A stretch of DNA of 13,773 nucleotides from Lachnospiraceae bacterium (lineage in GTDB: Bacteria > Bacillota > Clostridia > Lachnospirales > Lachnospiraceae), in assembly GCA_020860745.1 (NCBI GenBank), contig JAJBTR010000425.1, positions 1,195-14,967 of the forward strand, written 5' to 3'. A program made the translations under genes and the position numbers. Numbering within the stretch: the stretch's first letter is position 1; each line of letters opens with the position of its first letter. Below the pieces are notes generated by a model that searched no databases, was not told where the DNA came from, and was given only the letters and a program-made list of their open reading frames with translations. This document shows, one piece after another, positions 1 to 7,393 of this stretch.

Positions 1-3
1 ATA

Positions 4-38
4 ATGCCGAAATGGCCATTTTCAAGGCTTTTCGGCAT
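4..38. terminator. Hairpin at left edge, possible terminator
   Basis: ATGCCGAAA (4-12) pairs perfectly with TTTCGGCAT (30-38), and an inner GCC/GGC pair shortens the loop. Read on the plus strand, a six-T run follows at 45-50, six bases after the stem. Read on the minus strand, the window ends before any T run could be seen. The loop holds the TGA that ends the LTP-rich minus-strand reading frame described at 22-138, so the hairpin may be that frame's terminator. The strand is uncertain. Confidence 0.45.
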
Positions 39-138
39 CTGCTGTTTTTTGTCTGGCTGTATCATTTTGTGTCAATTGGTGCAATTTTGGTGTCAAAGTT
101 GGTGTCAGCTTCAGTTGTCCGCAAGCATCACTCTGCAT
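22..138 (-). pseudogene. Relic of an LTP-rich C-terminal tail, possibly from a tyrosine recombinase
   Basis: A 38-codon frame opens at ATG 138 and reads through the motif KLTPTLTPKLHQ to a TGA in the loop of the hairpin at 4-38. Tails with repeated LTP units resemble the C-terminal ends of some clostridial tyrosine integrases; that is recollection, not a search. The second copy of the 60-bp repeat (11700-11759) encodes the same frame, and two of its three base differences are silent in this frame. That suggests this frame, rather than the overlapping nuclease frame, was once under selection. No catalytic recombinase domain is present and no convincing ribosome binding site was seen. It overlaps the 3' end of the zinc-ribbon/nuclease pseudogene. 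Confidence 0.3.
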
Positions 139-139
139 C
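80..139. repeat. 60-bp direct repeat, left copy
   Basis: This block matches 11700-11759 in the same orientation at 57 of 60 positions, with differences at 99, 115 and 118. The offset is 11,620 bases with no gaps. It covers the last codons of the zinc-ribbon/nuclease frame and part of the LTP-rich frame. It could be an attachment-site duplication, a recombination scar or a shared gene end. Confidence 0.8.
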
Positions 140-638
140 GCTTTTTATAACAGGCAATTCCATACTTCAGGATGTGGTCAATCCCGTCATCTTTCAAATT
201 TTCATCATAGTGCATTTTTTCGATCTGATCCAAAGCCTCCTGACACGCTGCATCCAGATCACCGTTATCCGCATACTTGACCTCTATGATAATTCCAAGC
301 TCTTCATCTACAATCTCAATCTGGATGTCACTGTAACCGTCACCGGCTTCGCTGTTTGACGAAACGGCCCAAGATTCTTTTGTGCCAAGAATTCCAAGCA
401 AAATGCCATGATAGAAGCAGGCACTTGGGTTCTGTTTTTTAGAACCCTTAGTGATCGCTTCCACACCGTGGAAGGTTTCTTTTCGTTCTTTTCGCACAAA
501 TGTATCCCGCAGGCTGATGGTTTTTCTCAAATAAGCACTAAACTGGCTTTCAATCCCCTTTGCCATAGATTTCCCGCATTTGGCACAGAACTTCGCTTCA
601 TCGGACATCATTGCCCCGCAACTTTAGCATTTTTTCAT
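111..638 (-). pseudogene. Zinc-ribbon / PD-(D/E)XK nuclease-like protein, nonsense at codon 5
   Basis: The natural start is ATG 638, preceded by GGGGGAG at a normal distance, but codon 5 is TAA (626-624) where the paralogous leader at 2934 has TAC (Tyr). The remainder is an open frame of 166 codons from ATG 611, which has only a weak ribosome binding site. The N-terminus continues a two-CxxC zinc ribbon (the first pair lies across the stop). Counted from ATG 611, residues 66-160 resemble the PD-(D/E)XK domain at the C-terminus of AAA-ATPase-like DUF1703 proteins: FYHGILLG, GDGYSD with Asp95, IIIEVK with Glu110 and Lys112, then QEALDQIEKMHY and KYGIACYKKRC. The usual N-terminal AAA domain is absent, so a nuclease-type domain has been joined to a zinc-ribbon leader. 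It is probably a pseudogene, although re-initiation at 611 would still give the nuclease domain. Nucleic-acid cleavage is not established for this family. Confidence 0.75.
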
Positions 639-776
639 AGTTGTATACTCCCCCTGACCCTTCATAAAAACAACATTAGTAAACGTTCCATTCCATGGCT
701 TGTCCCAAGAAGAACTGAGTTTCTCTCGGACATTAATATGGATAAGATCCTTTATTCTTCAACAGTGTTCTCATAG
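564..776 (-). repeat. Zinc-ribbon leader cassette, copy A
   Basis: This stretch is clearly homologous to 2860-3075. On the minus strand it holds, in order, the final codons (TVEE then stop) of the upstream gene, an intercistronic region with a degenerate hairpin, a GGGGGAG ribosome binding site, and the first 25 codons with the two CxxC pairs. The copies are diverged but align along nearly their whole length. After about codon 25 the downstream proteins are unrelated, nuclease here and sigma factor in copy B. The cassette therefore looks like a duplicated or exchanged 5' module. Confidence 0.8.
703..730 (-). other. Degenerate intercistronic hairpin (ACTCAG-loop family)
   Basis: On the minus strand this is an imperfect inverted repeat around the loop ACTCAG, just after the stop codon at 752. 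It corresponds to the hairpins at 3003-3026, 4256-4279 and 7394-7420. The stem relies on mismatches and wobbles, so it is weak by itself. No T run follows, so it is not a classic intrinsic terminator. Confidence 0.4.
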
Positions 777-2934
777 TTATACTCATCTACTTTAGACGCT
801 ACAAGTATGTTAAACAAGCTATCCAGATCTGCACTGCCACCGTAACTATGAGTTGTGCCATCTTCGCTTGTCAGATCACAACTCACCCAGACCGACAATC
901 CGCCGGTTGGAGCGTCATAATCACCGTAATCCATTGTAAACGTGCCGTCATCCAGAATCTCTGCATTAATAAACTGACAGAACCAATAATATGTCAGTTC
1001 CGACCCGGATTGGTTAATCTTCACTTCATACACCAGATCAATAATATTATAGTGGCGCCACGACTCCATTTCCTTAGAGGACAGAAAATAACATCCCAAA
1101 TAGGTAAGTGAGAGCAATGACGTGTCGTCCCTGTAATTTGAATTGACAACATTTACTGTGAATGCATCCTCGGCCTGTGTCTGCATTTTTGCCAGAGCAT
1201 CCTCCGGAATATCATCCATTGTTGTTGCATAATAGGCAACACTTTCTACCGTATATTCCCTGGATGTTTCCTCTGGCACCTTCCCCAGTTCCTGTATCAT
1301 CTGCTCCCGGCTGCTCTCAGAAATGGTTACAGTTACAGTGTCACCGATAGTCAGATTTCCAGACGGGCTGATGTCAAAATAAGAACTATCCAGATCCGGG
1401 TCGGAACACTCGATGCTTGCGGTTGCTCGCGGCGACATACCGGAAAACTCCACTGTTATGTTTTCAAAAGCATCAAAGCTTTCCATCTCTTCCAGCCCAT
1501 TGACTGTATATTCTTCTTCTGTATAAGTAAATTCAGCATTTAACGCGGACTCCAGATAACTCGTATTCACATTCCAATCCAGTGTCACAATATCACCATC
1601 GGAAAGTCCATCACCGGCATCTACATCTACAGAAATGTACATATCCAGGAAATTTTCCGCGTCTCCCCATTCCTCCGCTTCATCTGAAAGTTTAAATTTT
1701 TTCCATATTCGTCCATGATGGCATCCGTATCCAGCGTCACCTCTGCCGTTCCATAGCCATCATATCCGGAAAATGTCACTTCCACATACTGGTTTAAGTC
1801 AACTGTTGGTGTCACTATATCCTGCCATGGCTTTGTGACAGCCATTGTTGAGCCGCCAACCGCAACGACAGCTACGGCAGCTCCGATCGCGGCTTTCCTG
1901 CCAATCTCTTTGGACGCTGCCCTCCCGGCCGATTTCGCAGTCCCCTGCATGGTTGCCGTAGATGCGGAACTGCCAGAGGAAGTACTGCCCTGCGCGGTCA
2001 TCGTGGATGCGGAACTGCCGGAGGAAGTATTGCCCTGCGCGGTCGTCGTGGATGCAGATCTGCCAGAGGAAGTACTACCCTGCACGGTCTTGGCTATATG
2101 CTCTGCGGCTGTATCTGAAAAATGTTCCACAGAGGATATAGTCTGTGCTTCCCGAACCGCTCCCATAAGCTCTGACGGCATCTCTGCGGCTTCCGCTTCC
2201 ACTGCTCCACCTTCGAGGTTCTTAAGCAGCATGAGCAGGAATGGAACAGGAGCAAGGCCGTAAAGCTTCGTGCCTTTCTTTTCCAGTTTCCTTATTTTGG
2301 CCTCTACATTTTTTCTCCCCTGCGCAAGCCTGGTTTTCACTGTATTAACGTTCAGATCCAGCTCTTCCGCAATCTCTTTTAAGGAACGCTGGTCATAATA
2401 ATACATCGTCAGCACAATCCTCTGCCCTTCCGGGAGGGTGCCGAGAATTTCACTCATGAGCCTGGCTGTCTCCACCCGGTCCATATACTCGTCCGGCACC
2501 ATATCAGGGCGGTATTCTGCTATCGTTTCGATCTCATCCTCTGCGCTGCCGTCATCGGTGTAATCCGGCTGCTGATATTCCTGATTTTCTCTGTCTTTGC
2601 CGTTTTTTCTGTACCAGTCTGAAACCATGTTCCTGGCAATCGTGGACAGCCAGGATGGGAAAGCGGCAGGTTCTTCCAGCTGCTCCAGGCGGCTGAATGC
2701 ACGAACATATACATCCTACGCCAGATCTTCAGCGATATCCTGGTCCGGCATTTTCGCCTTGATTTGGAATATGATTCGGTTATATGTTCTCCCATACAGT
2801 TCCGCAATTGCATCCTGGTCATCTGCCTTTGCCCTGTCAATCAGGGCTTTTGTGATCGTCATAGGTTTCCCGCATGTGCTGCAGAACTTCGCTTCATCCC
2901 GCATCATTGCTCCGCAGCTGTAGCATTTCTTCAT
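752..2934 (-). pseudogene. Membrane-tethered zinc-ribbon ECF-like sigma factor, interrupted
   Basis: Read as one gene from ATG 2934 (GGGGGAGAG upstream), restoring one base gives about 727 residues. Residues 4-21 carry two CxxC pairs. Residues about 30-110 look like sigma-70 region 2 (EDLA-x-DVYVRAFSRL, then FPSWLSTIARN). Residues about 157-215 look like region 4 (LGTLPEGQRIV, SLKEIAEELDLNVNTVKTRL). A Ser/Thr linker of three 15-residue repeats (about 285-330) leads to a membrane segment (about 347-365) and a presumed extracellular beta-rich region with FSGYDGYGTA and FSGMSPRATA repeats. Two lesions interrupt it. Codon 73 is TAG (2718-2716) where Gln would fit. Near 1697 the frame moves by -1, consistent with loss of one base from an A run; a U_UUA_AAC heptamer sits in phase there. 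The separate open pieces are 2934-2716, 2628-1627 (lacking region 2) and 1642-752. Without recoding or correction, no intact sigma factor is made. Confidence 0.8.
1943..2083 (-). repeat. 45-bp tandem repeat, three units plus a partial
   Basis: The hexamer CCCTGC recurs at 1943, 1988, 2033 and 2078, exactly 45 bases apart, and the intervening units are nearly identical. In the sigma gene each unit encodes 15 residues of the type QGSTSSGSSASTMTA, a low-complexity Ser/Thr linker between the sigma domains and the membrane segment. The unit length is a multiple of three, so changes in copy number would alter linker length without shifting the frame. Confidence 0.9.
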
Positions 2935-3002
2935 AGTTGTATTCTCTCCCCCTGACCTTTCACAGAACGACATTATTGTGCGTTCAATTCTATGGCTTGT
3001 CC

Positions 3003-3026
3003 CTGGAGGAACTCAGTTCTTTCCTG
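3003..3026 (-). other. Intercistronic hairpin (ACTCAG-loop family)
   Basis: An imperfect inverted repeat, AGGAAC-TCA-GTTCT on the plus strand, lies between the relic gene end at 3050 and the sigma-factor start at 2934. Its core is shared with the hairpins at 703-730, 4256-4279 and 7394-7420. No T run follows on the minus strand. Confidence 0.45.
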
Positions 3027-3049
3027 AACATCAATATAAATAAAATCCG

Positions 3050-3073
3050 TTATTCTTCAACTGTGCTCTCATA
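3050..3073 (-). pseudogene. Eight-codon remnant of a lost paralogue's C-terminus
   Basis: Minus-strand codons here read YESTVEE then TAA, matching the last residues YENTVEE of the sigma-factor gene at 752-775. Directly upstream the similarity stops and the frame closes. A tandem paralogue of the tethered sigma gene, or at least its 3' end, therefore seems to have been here and been deleted. The rest of the 3076-3144 gap shows nothing recognisable. Confidence 0.6.
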
Positions 3074-3144
3074 GGTTTATCCCGACATTTCTGGATTATA
3101 GCATATTTAGAAACACCAGACATCCCTTTCCGCAATATTTAGTT

Positions 3145-4064
3145 TTACCATCTGGAAAGCCAGAGATCTAATTCCATCCACTGCATCTGCTGTATCATTA
3201 CTGACTGCTGGTATTCAATCTCCTGCAACAGTTCTTCCTGGCGTTGCTGCATTGCCAGGAGCTTCTGCTGATTAGCTTCTGATTGCATTCTGAAATAATA
3301 GGTGTCATACGAATTCACAGCTTCCTTCAGGTTATCTGCTTTTGAATTATTGTACGCCTCTACGAAATATTGTACTGCACCGGAATATCGATATTGTGGC
3401 GGAACAAAACAAACGGCATCTCTAATCTTTAGTATGCCATTGCTGATTTCTTCTTTTAATTCAGGCTGTTCCTGTGTGAGCCGTTCTAATTCCTCGCTGC
3501 GTAACTTCCTTTCCAAACATGCATCCCTTATAGGTTGAATGAAGCCAAAAACGCACCGATAATAAACGGCAGCACGAACGCTTGATAGACAACAAGTTCG
3601 GACAGCAATTTTAAGTCTAAAATATGGTAAAAAATATTCGCCAAAATAGCTCCAACTATAAAGTCTATTATGAAAGCTATGATCGTCACCTGGATAAAAG
3701 TTAGTATCTGTATTGATCCCACAATACTAATCTTTTTCTGTAAAGCACCAATCCTTTGCTCATTGTTAAGATACTGATTGTTCGCTTTCTCCAGTTCCTG
3801 CATCGGATGCACTAATTTGGCATAGACAGTAAACAATTTTCTATTGATTTCCGGATCATCCACATTTTCAATCCGGTCTGTTCCAGCACGAAGTACACTA
3901 TTTCCAAGCTCGTAGTCATATTGTACCGTCCGCCTCTTGCTCATTGCTTTATTCTGAAGTATCTCATTCTGTGTTAACTGTCCGTTTGCAAACAGTTTTG
4001 CCCCACATTGCGGGCAGAATTTTGCCCCATTATCTAACGTTATCCCACATTTACTGCAAATCAT
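3145..4064 (-). pseudogene. Zinc-ribbon two-TM membrane protein, frameshifted
   Basis: ATG 4064 follows GGGAGG at six to seven bases, so it is chosen over the longer frame starting at 4175. Cys3, Cys6, Cys17 and Cys20 form a zinc ribbon. A helical region (HPMQELEKANNQYLNNEQR) is followed by two hydrophobic segments (from about IQILTFIQVTIIAFIID, and VVYQAFVLPFIIGAF). The first frame stops at 3528. The next frame (to 3145) has no ATG start and reads on smoothly if one T is restored to the five-T run at 3547-3551, giving IIGAFFGFIQPIRDACLERK. The joined protein would be about 306 residues. Its tail contains PPQYRYSGAVQYF and KADNLKEAVNSYD, then a Gln-rich coiled coil ending LSRW. I recall similar tails in zinc-ribbon/TM hypothetical proteins of Firmicutes, but no function is known to me. 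It is a single-base frameshift or a sequencing error. Confidence 0.7.
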
Positions 4065-4255
4065 CTTTTTCCTCCCAAATGTAAACGCAGCCACGAATCC
4101 ACTACCTGTCAACAATGGCCGTTCTTGTCTGTCTGATCCTTTTATTTTCTGCCTATTTAGCAAACGCCATTTCAAATGCTTTTCCAGAAGCAGTTCTCAT
4201 CGCATCTAACAACGGGACATGGCACGAAATGATATCAACATATGGAGCCTTTGTT

Positions 4256-4279
4256 CAGGGAGGAACTCAGTCCTCCCTG
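4256..4279 (-). terminator. Perfect 9-bp hairpin after zinc-ribbon gene
   Basis: CAGGGAGGA (4256-4264) and TCCTCCCTG (4271-4279) pair perfectly around ACTCAG, eleven bases beyond the TAG at 4291 on the minus strand. No U-rich tract follows, so termination is uncertain. It could instead be an RNA-processing or stabilising element between cistrons. The rest of the gap down to 4065 shows no clear promoter. Confidence 0.55.
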
Positions 4280-4290
4280 CCAGCAGGTTG

Positions 4291-5251
4291 CTATTCTTCG
4301 AGTTCGAATATCTTGTCATTGTACATTTCCCCGAAAAATGTTTCAATTACACAGTCCTCATACATCCTGTACATTTTCCTTTTAAAACGCAGCTTATCAT
4401 GAACATCCTCTTCCAGAAAATATCCATTCCTCCTAAGGAGAGTCTTTGTATTTTCCGAAACTGTGTATGGCATATCAAAATCTTCTTTTGCTTTAAAAAG
4501 TCCTGACTCCGTCTGCGCTGACAAGATATATTCCCTCATCTTTTTCCACTCGATATTCCCCTCTACTGCTTTTGTCCGTTTAATCTGTTTGTCTAGGTTT
4601 TTCAGATCCTGGACCGGATATGTCAGATAAGGGCACAGTTTTGTAAAAAGCACTTCTACAGCTGTGCGTCCTTCCTTGCTCTTCATGAACTCAACGAAGC
4701 GTTTTTCAACGGTAAGATGCATCGGGAGGACAGGCACCGCTGGATCATTCGTAAAAATTGCACACACCAGTTTTTCCTCTGCGATGTCAGGTTTTTGATT
4801 GTAAGCTGTCCCATAAGCCACGGCAAACACATCCTCTGTATCCACAACAATACCATCATATTTTAAAGAAACGAAAAATCTCCTGGTAAGTGCCATTCCT
4901 CGGCACGTTAACACTGTTGCATCGGCCAGCTGCCTGATTTCATTATCAGCATTCTCATCATTCGCATGTCTGCCGATGTTTTTTTCCGTCCACGCTCCCC
5001 ACGAGACTTCCCCCCTTGCTGTATCTGGCAAGGATATCATCCCGGTGTGATGCAATCTGATCCAACTTTTCTGCATCATACCTGTCCCACAGCATTTCAC
5101 CAGCATAATCAATATAGCCTTTTAATGTTTTTCTCTTCTGTGCTAATGCAGCTTTACATGATGCACACAATGGATTTTTCACAGATATACGAGACTCCAG
5201 ATTTTTCCCGCAGCGCGCGCATACTAATATTTTCCTTGCAAATAGTGCCAT
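4291..5251 (-). pseudogene. Zinc-ribbon protein of unknown function, frameshifted
   Basis: The start is ATG 5251, behind an A/G-rich ribosome binding site (AAAAGGGGGG) and 31 bases after the lipoprotein stop. Cys11, Cys14, Cys29 and Cys32 make a zinc ribbon after a short MALFARKI lead. The frame then reads KTLKGYIDYAGEMLWDRYDAEKLDQ and runs into a six-G tract (5010-5015), after which the coding-looking sequence continues in the +1 frame (EVSWGAWTEKNIGRHANDEN) to TAG 4291. Removing one G gives about 319 residues. The C-terminal 240 residues have no family I recognise. They include VSLKYDGIVVDTEDVFAVAYG and a charged, Tyr-rich end near RFKRKMYRMYEDC. No signal peptide or membrane segment was seen, so a cytoplasmic location is likely. 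The gene is probably cotranscribed with the lipoprotein. Confidence 0.65.
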
Positions 5252-5282
5252 GTCGGCATCCCCCCTTTTACTTCCGTTCTTT

Positions 5283-6449
5283 TTATTCCGTCCTGGGATC
5301 AAGGGACTCTAACGGACTGTAGCGTGCCTCGTATATTTCATCGGACAGGTCGCCTTTGAGCGCCGATTCTATTATCTCGCTCCATGAGCCGTTAAACTCG
5401 TATGGAAAACCATCCCAAACAAAATAACTTATATGAAAACCAATATACCCAGCCAGGCCTTTATAAAAACCAGCTTCCTCAAGTATAGGGACAATAGACG
5501 CAAGATAATCCTCTTCCGTGAGTTCTCCGTTGTAGTACCGTGCAAAATAAGGATTAATCTTCTCTTCCAGCACAGCTACATCATCAACAAGATTTTTCTT
5601 GTCAAATGTATCTTGGTCAGTATACGTTGCACTTTCGAGATCGATTTTCTTCTCCCCATCATCTGTGGTATATACGCTGATAATATACGGGAAACACTCT
5701 TCTTCCACAGCAATATTGCCAATTTCTTCCTCACTCATACATATCATCGCGACGGTGGAAGTATTACGGTCAAATGAGACTTGAAGTTTGATCGCAATAT
5801 TTTCGTCCATCTGATAATATGTATAGACCAAATCATCGCCTTCCTCTCGGGAATACGGTTCTCCTAATGCTTCTTCCACATCGGATACCGTGCTGCCTGC
5901 CCCGATGCCACCGGCGAAGTAGATTCCTCCTTCCGATGTCTCATTCGTGTTATAATAAACGGTGTTAACCGTCAAAATGCAATCTTTTAAGGATGCGGAT
6001 GATTCTGAAGCATTCTCGTAAGAAATGGATGCCCTATTGTCATTTTCGCCCGGAAATGACACTGTACCAGAAGAGTTTTCCCCACCATATACAAGGTAAT
6101 CTTCCGTAAGATCATCGAAACTGAATCCATTATCAAACAATACGCTTACGGTCATCTCACCATTGACTCCCACCACATCGCCAATCTGAATTTTATTATC
6201 CAAAATTGAAGCGGACATGATTTCTTCCGTCGGGCCTCCTGTTTCCTCAACAACTTCCTCTTCCGTAATCTCCTCGTCTTCCATCTCTTCCTCAAAGACC
6301 TCCGGATCCTCTTCCACTTCTGTGACGGCATCTGTTTCCGTCGCGCCGCGGTTCCCGCATCCTGCCATGCAAAATACCGCCGCCAGTGCGGTCCCGGCTA
6401 TCAGACCTTTCGTTACCATTCCTTTTCTGAATACTTTGTTTGCTTTCAT
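5283..6449 (-). CDS. Acidic secreted lipoprotein, function unknown
   Basis: This intact 388-residue frame starts at ATG 6449 behind AGGAGG. The first 31 residues are a lipoprotein signal: a basic start, the hydrophobic stretch GLIAGTALAAVFCM, and AGC with the lipidated Cys31. A very acidic linker follows (about 40-76, many Glu), as expected of a tether through the cell wall. The remainder (about 77-388) is soluble and looks beta-rich at first (MTVSVLFDNGFSFDDLTEDYLVYGG), with a GSTVSDVEEALGEPYSREEGDDLVYTYY segment that resembles the substrate-like repeats of small outer-surface domains. I do not recognise a defined family. It heads the minus-strand operon and carries an ECF-like promoter 68 bases or more upstream, matching that of the large surface protein. 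It is plausibly an envelope-stress or surface-remodelling lipoprotein, which is inference from context only. Confidence 0.85.
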   Translation of the reverse strand: MKANKVFRKGMVTKGLIAGTALAAVFCMAGCGNRGATETDAVTEVEEDPEVFEEEMEDEEITEEEVVEETGGPTEEIMSASILDNKIQIGDVVGVNGEMTVSVLFDNGFSFDDLTEDYLVYGGENSSGTVSFPGENDNRASISYENASESSASLKDCILTVNTVYYNTNETSEGGIYFAGGIGAGSTVSDVEEALGEPYSREEGDDLVYTYYQMDENIAIKLQVSFDRNTSTVAMICMSEEEIGNIAVEEECFPYIISVYTTDDGEKKIDLESATYTDQDTFDKKNLVDDVAVLEEKINPYFARYYNGELTEEDYLASIVPILEEAGFYKGLAGYIGFHISYFVWDGFPYEFNGSWSEIIESALKGDLSDEIYEARYSPLESLDPRTE

Positions 6450-6516
6450 AACATCCTCCTTTTGTTTTTGAATTGATTTATTTTTCTTCCGGGCATTTTC
6501 TTCTGCCCTTTCACTG

Positions 6517-6548
6517 TATAAGACGTTGGTTCTGTTAAAAAAGTTTGC
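6517..6548 (-). promoter_or_regulatory. ECF-type promoter of the lipoprotein operon
   Basis: On the minus strand, GCAAACTT (6548-6541), a 15-base spacer and CGTCTTATA (6525-6517) form an ECF-like -35/-10 pair. The same two blocks with the same 15-base spacer occur at 10877-10846. An AT-rich stretch lies upstream of both. The AAC of the -35 and CGTC of the -10 fit the general pattern of Firmicutes ECF promoters. The expected transcript leader before ATG 6449 is about 60 bases. Confidence 0.7.
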
Positions 6549-6615
6549 GTTTTTTTAGTTTTTTACAAATTATTTTTGTTCTTAACAGATGTGGATGACG
6601 GTTTGAACCAGATTT

Positions 6616-6639
6616 AATAGCTTTCTTTCATATCCACAT
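6616..6639. repeat. Short shared motif AATAGCTTTC..ATATCCrCAT, copy 1
   Basis: AATAGCTTTC followed by ATATCCACAT, with four extra bases between, occurs here, and an ungapped version lies at 10666-10685. Both are in control regions of genes with the ECF-type promoter, but here the motif is upstream of that promoter and at the other site it is downstream. It could be a regulator site or chance. Confidence 0.35.
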
Positions 6640-6654
6640 AAAAACTGATTTTTA

Positions 6655-6733
6655 TTGTAACACAAAGAGTGGCTTGTGTAAATTCTTAAAGTGTTTTGTC
6701 ATAACACCTATTGTAACGTTAGGTAAATTACAA
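6655..6733. promoter_or_regulatory. Repeated ATTGTAA sites upstream of XRE gene
   Basis: ATTGTAAC occurs twice in direct orientation near 6655 and 6710, and TTACAAT occurs in reverse orientation at 6727-6733, forming an ATTGTAA-N11-TTACAAT inverted repeat just before the XRE gene. An ACACAA/TTGTGT inverted repeat lies at about 6660-6680. This arrangement is typical of an autoregulated HTH operator. A TTGTCA -35-like element is present but no convincing -10 was found. Confidence 0.45.
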
Positions 6734-6754
6734 TGAGTGTTGGAGGCAAACACA

Positions 6755-7051
6755 ATGATTAATGGATTACCACAAAAATTAAAAACGCTCCGTAACCAGT
6801 ATGGATATTCACAAAAGCAGGTTGCCGCCAAACTGGGGGTTTCTCCCTCTATTGTATCTGGCTATGAGACTGGCGAAAGAACCCCCAGCACAGAAATTCT
6901 TCTGGCATTATCCTATCTATATCAGTGCAGTACTGATTATCTTTTAGGCAGACAGGTCAGTACGCCTTCCATTGTTCTGAACACAACAGATTTAACGGAA
7001 AGGCAAATTCAGGCTATCCATACACTGATTGAATCAATTCAAGATAAATAA
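6755..7051 (+). CDS. XRE-family transcriptional regulator
   Basis: This 98-residue cytoplasmic DNA-binding protein is the only plus-strand gene supported here. ATG 6755 is preferred over GTG 6737 because TGGAGG lies eight bases before it. Residues about 6-62 form a helix-turn-helix of the Cro/CI (HTH_3) type: LKTLRNQYGYSQKQVAAKLGV, then SPSIVSGYETGERTPS as the recognition region, and ALSYLYQCSTDYLLGR closing the fold. The last 35 residues (STPSIVLNTTDLTERQIQAIHTLIESIQ) form a short helical tail that may dimerise. It is divergent from the lipoprotein operon, so it could act on the shared control region. The repeated ATTGTAA sites before it suggest autoregulation. The target genes are unknown. 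Confidence 0.9.
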   Translation: MINGLPQKLKTLRNQYGYSQKQVAAKLGVSPSIVSGYETGERTPSTEILLALSYLYQCSTDYLLGRQVSTPSIVLNTTDLTERQIQAIHTLIESIQDK

Positions 7052-7120
7052 CACATATCACCCCTTCTCAGAAGGCTCCAAATATATCATTTTTTCTTTT
7101 CACAAAATGCAGCTGCGGTT

Positions 7121-7321
7121 TCAGCTACAGTTGATGCTCTTCCCGCTTACCGACAGGACCTTTAAAATCCTCGCCAGCAACCTTTCTGCATTATCTGTTG
7201 GGTACACATACCATTCCGCAAGGAACTGAAAAAACCAGGAAAACCACTGCTCATCAAACGGTTCCAGGGTATCACTTTTATCTGCTTCTGTACACATTTT
7301 TTTCACATTTTGTTCACACAT
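7121..7321 (-). CDS. Small orphan protein, 66 aa
   Basis: ATG 7321 has an excellent ribosome binding site (AGGAGG, six bases before it) and a consensus TATAAT at 7356-7351, which is why I treat this short frame as real. The product begins MCEQNVKKMCTEADKSD and contains an aromatic patch (EQWFSWFFQFLAEWYVYP), then an amphipathic stretch (NAERLLARILKVLSV). The patch is hydrophobic but short for a membrane anchor. I do not recognise the family. It converges with the XRE gene, 70 bases away. No clear terminator lies between them; CCTTC-TCA-GAAGG near 7065 is a weak candidate. Confidence 0.55.
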   Translation of the reverse strand: MCEQNVKKMCTEADKSDTLEPFDEQWFSWFFQFLAEWYVYPTDNAERLLARILKVLSVSGKSINCS

Positions 7322-7350
7322 TTCTATCCTCCTGCTGTCTGTTCCAGGCT

Positions 7351-7356
7351 ATTATA
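7351..7356 (-). promoter_or_regulatory. -10 element TATAAT of the 66-aa gene
   Basis: On the minus strand TATAAT lies about 30 bases before ATG 7321. I could not find a convincing -35 at 16-18 bases. Confidence 0.4.
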
Positions 7357-7393
7357 TGCCCTGTACATTGCAAGGGAAGCGAGCTTGTCTGCG

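Larger units (their letters stand above)
2860..3075 (-). repeat. Zinc-ribbon leader cassette, copy B
   Basis: This is the homologue of 564-776, positioned before the sigma factor. It keeps an intact codon 5 (TAC). Its upstream end retains only about eight codons of a gene ending in TVEE, which has no other body here. Confidence 0.8.

Noticed and set aside
1943..2083. CRISPR-like array
   Set aside because: The units are contiguous 45-bp coding repeats without unique spacers and fit a Ser/Thr linker in frame.
1835..2263. 142-codon plus-strand frame with ELPEEVLP repeats
   Set aside because: It is the reverse of the 45-bp repeat in the sigma gene's linker, and no ribosome binding site or separate domain is visible.
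2716..2718. Amber codon read as Gln through an alternative genetic code
   Set aside because: TAG also ends a frame at 4291, directly before a perfect hairpin, which is expected for a normal stop. The other genes end in ordinary TAA or TGA, and one leader has TAA rather than TAG. A mutation is more likely.
4115..4402. Plus-strand frame starting with a hydrophobic MAVLVCLILLFSAY stretch that resembles a signal peptide
   Set aside because: It lies antisense to the intergenic region and the end of the zinc-ribbon gene, with no clear ribosome binding site, and runs through the hairpin at 4256. Coincidental.
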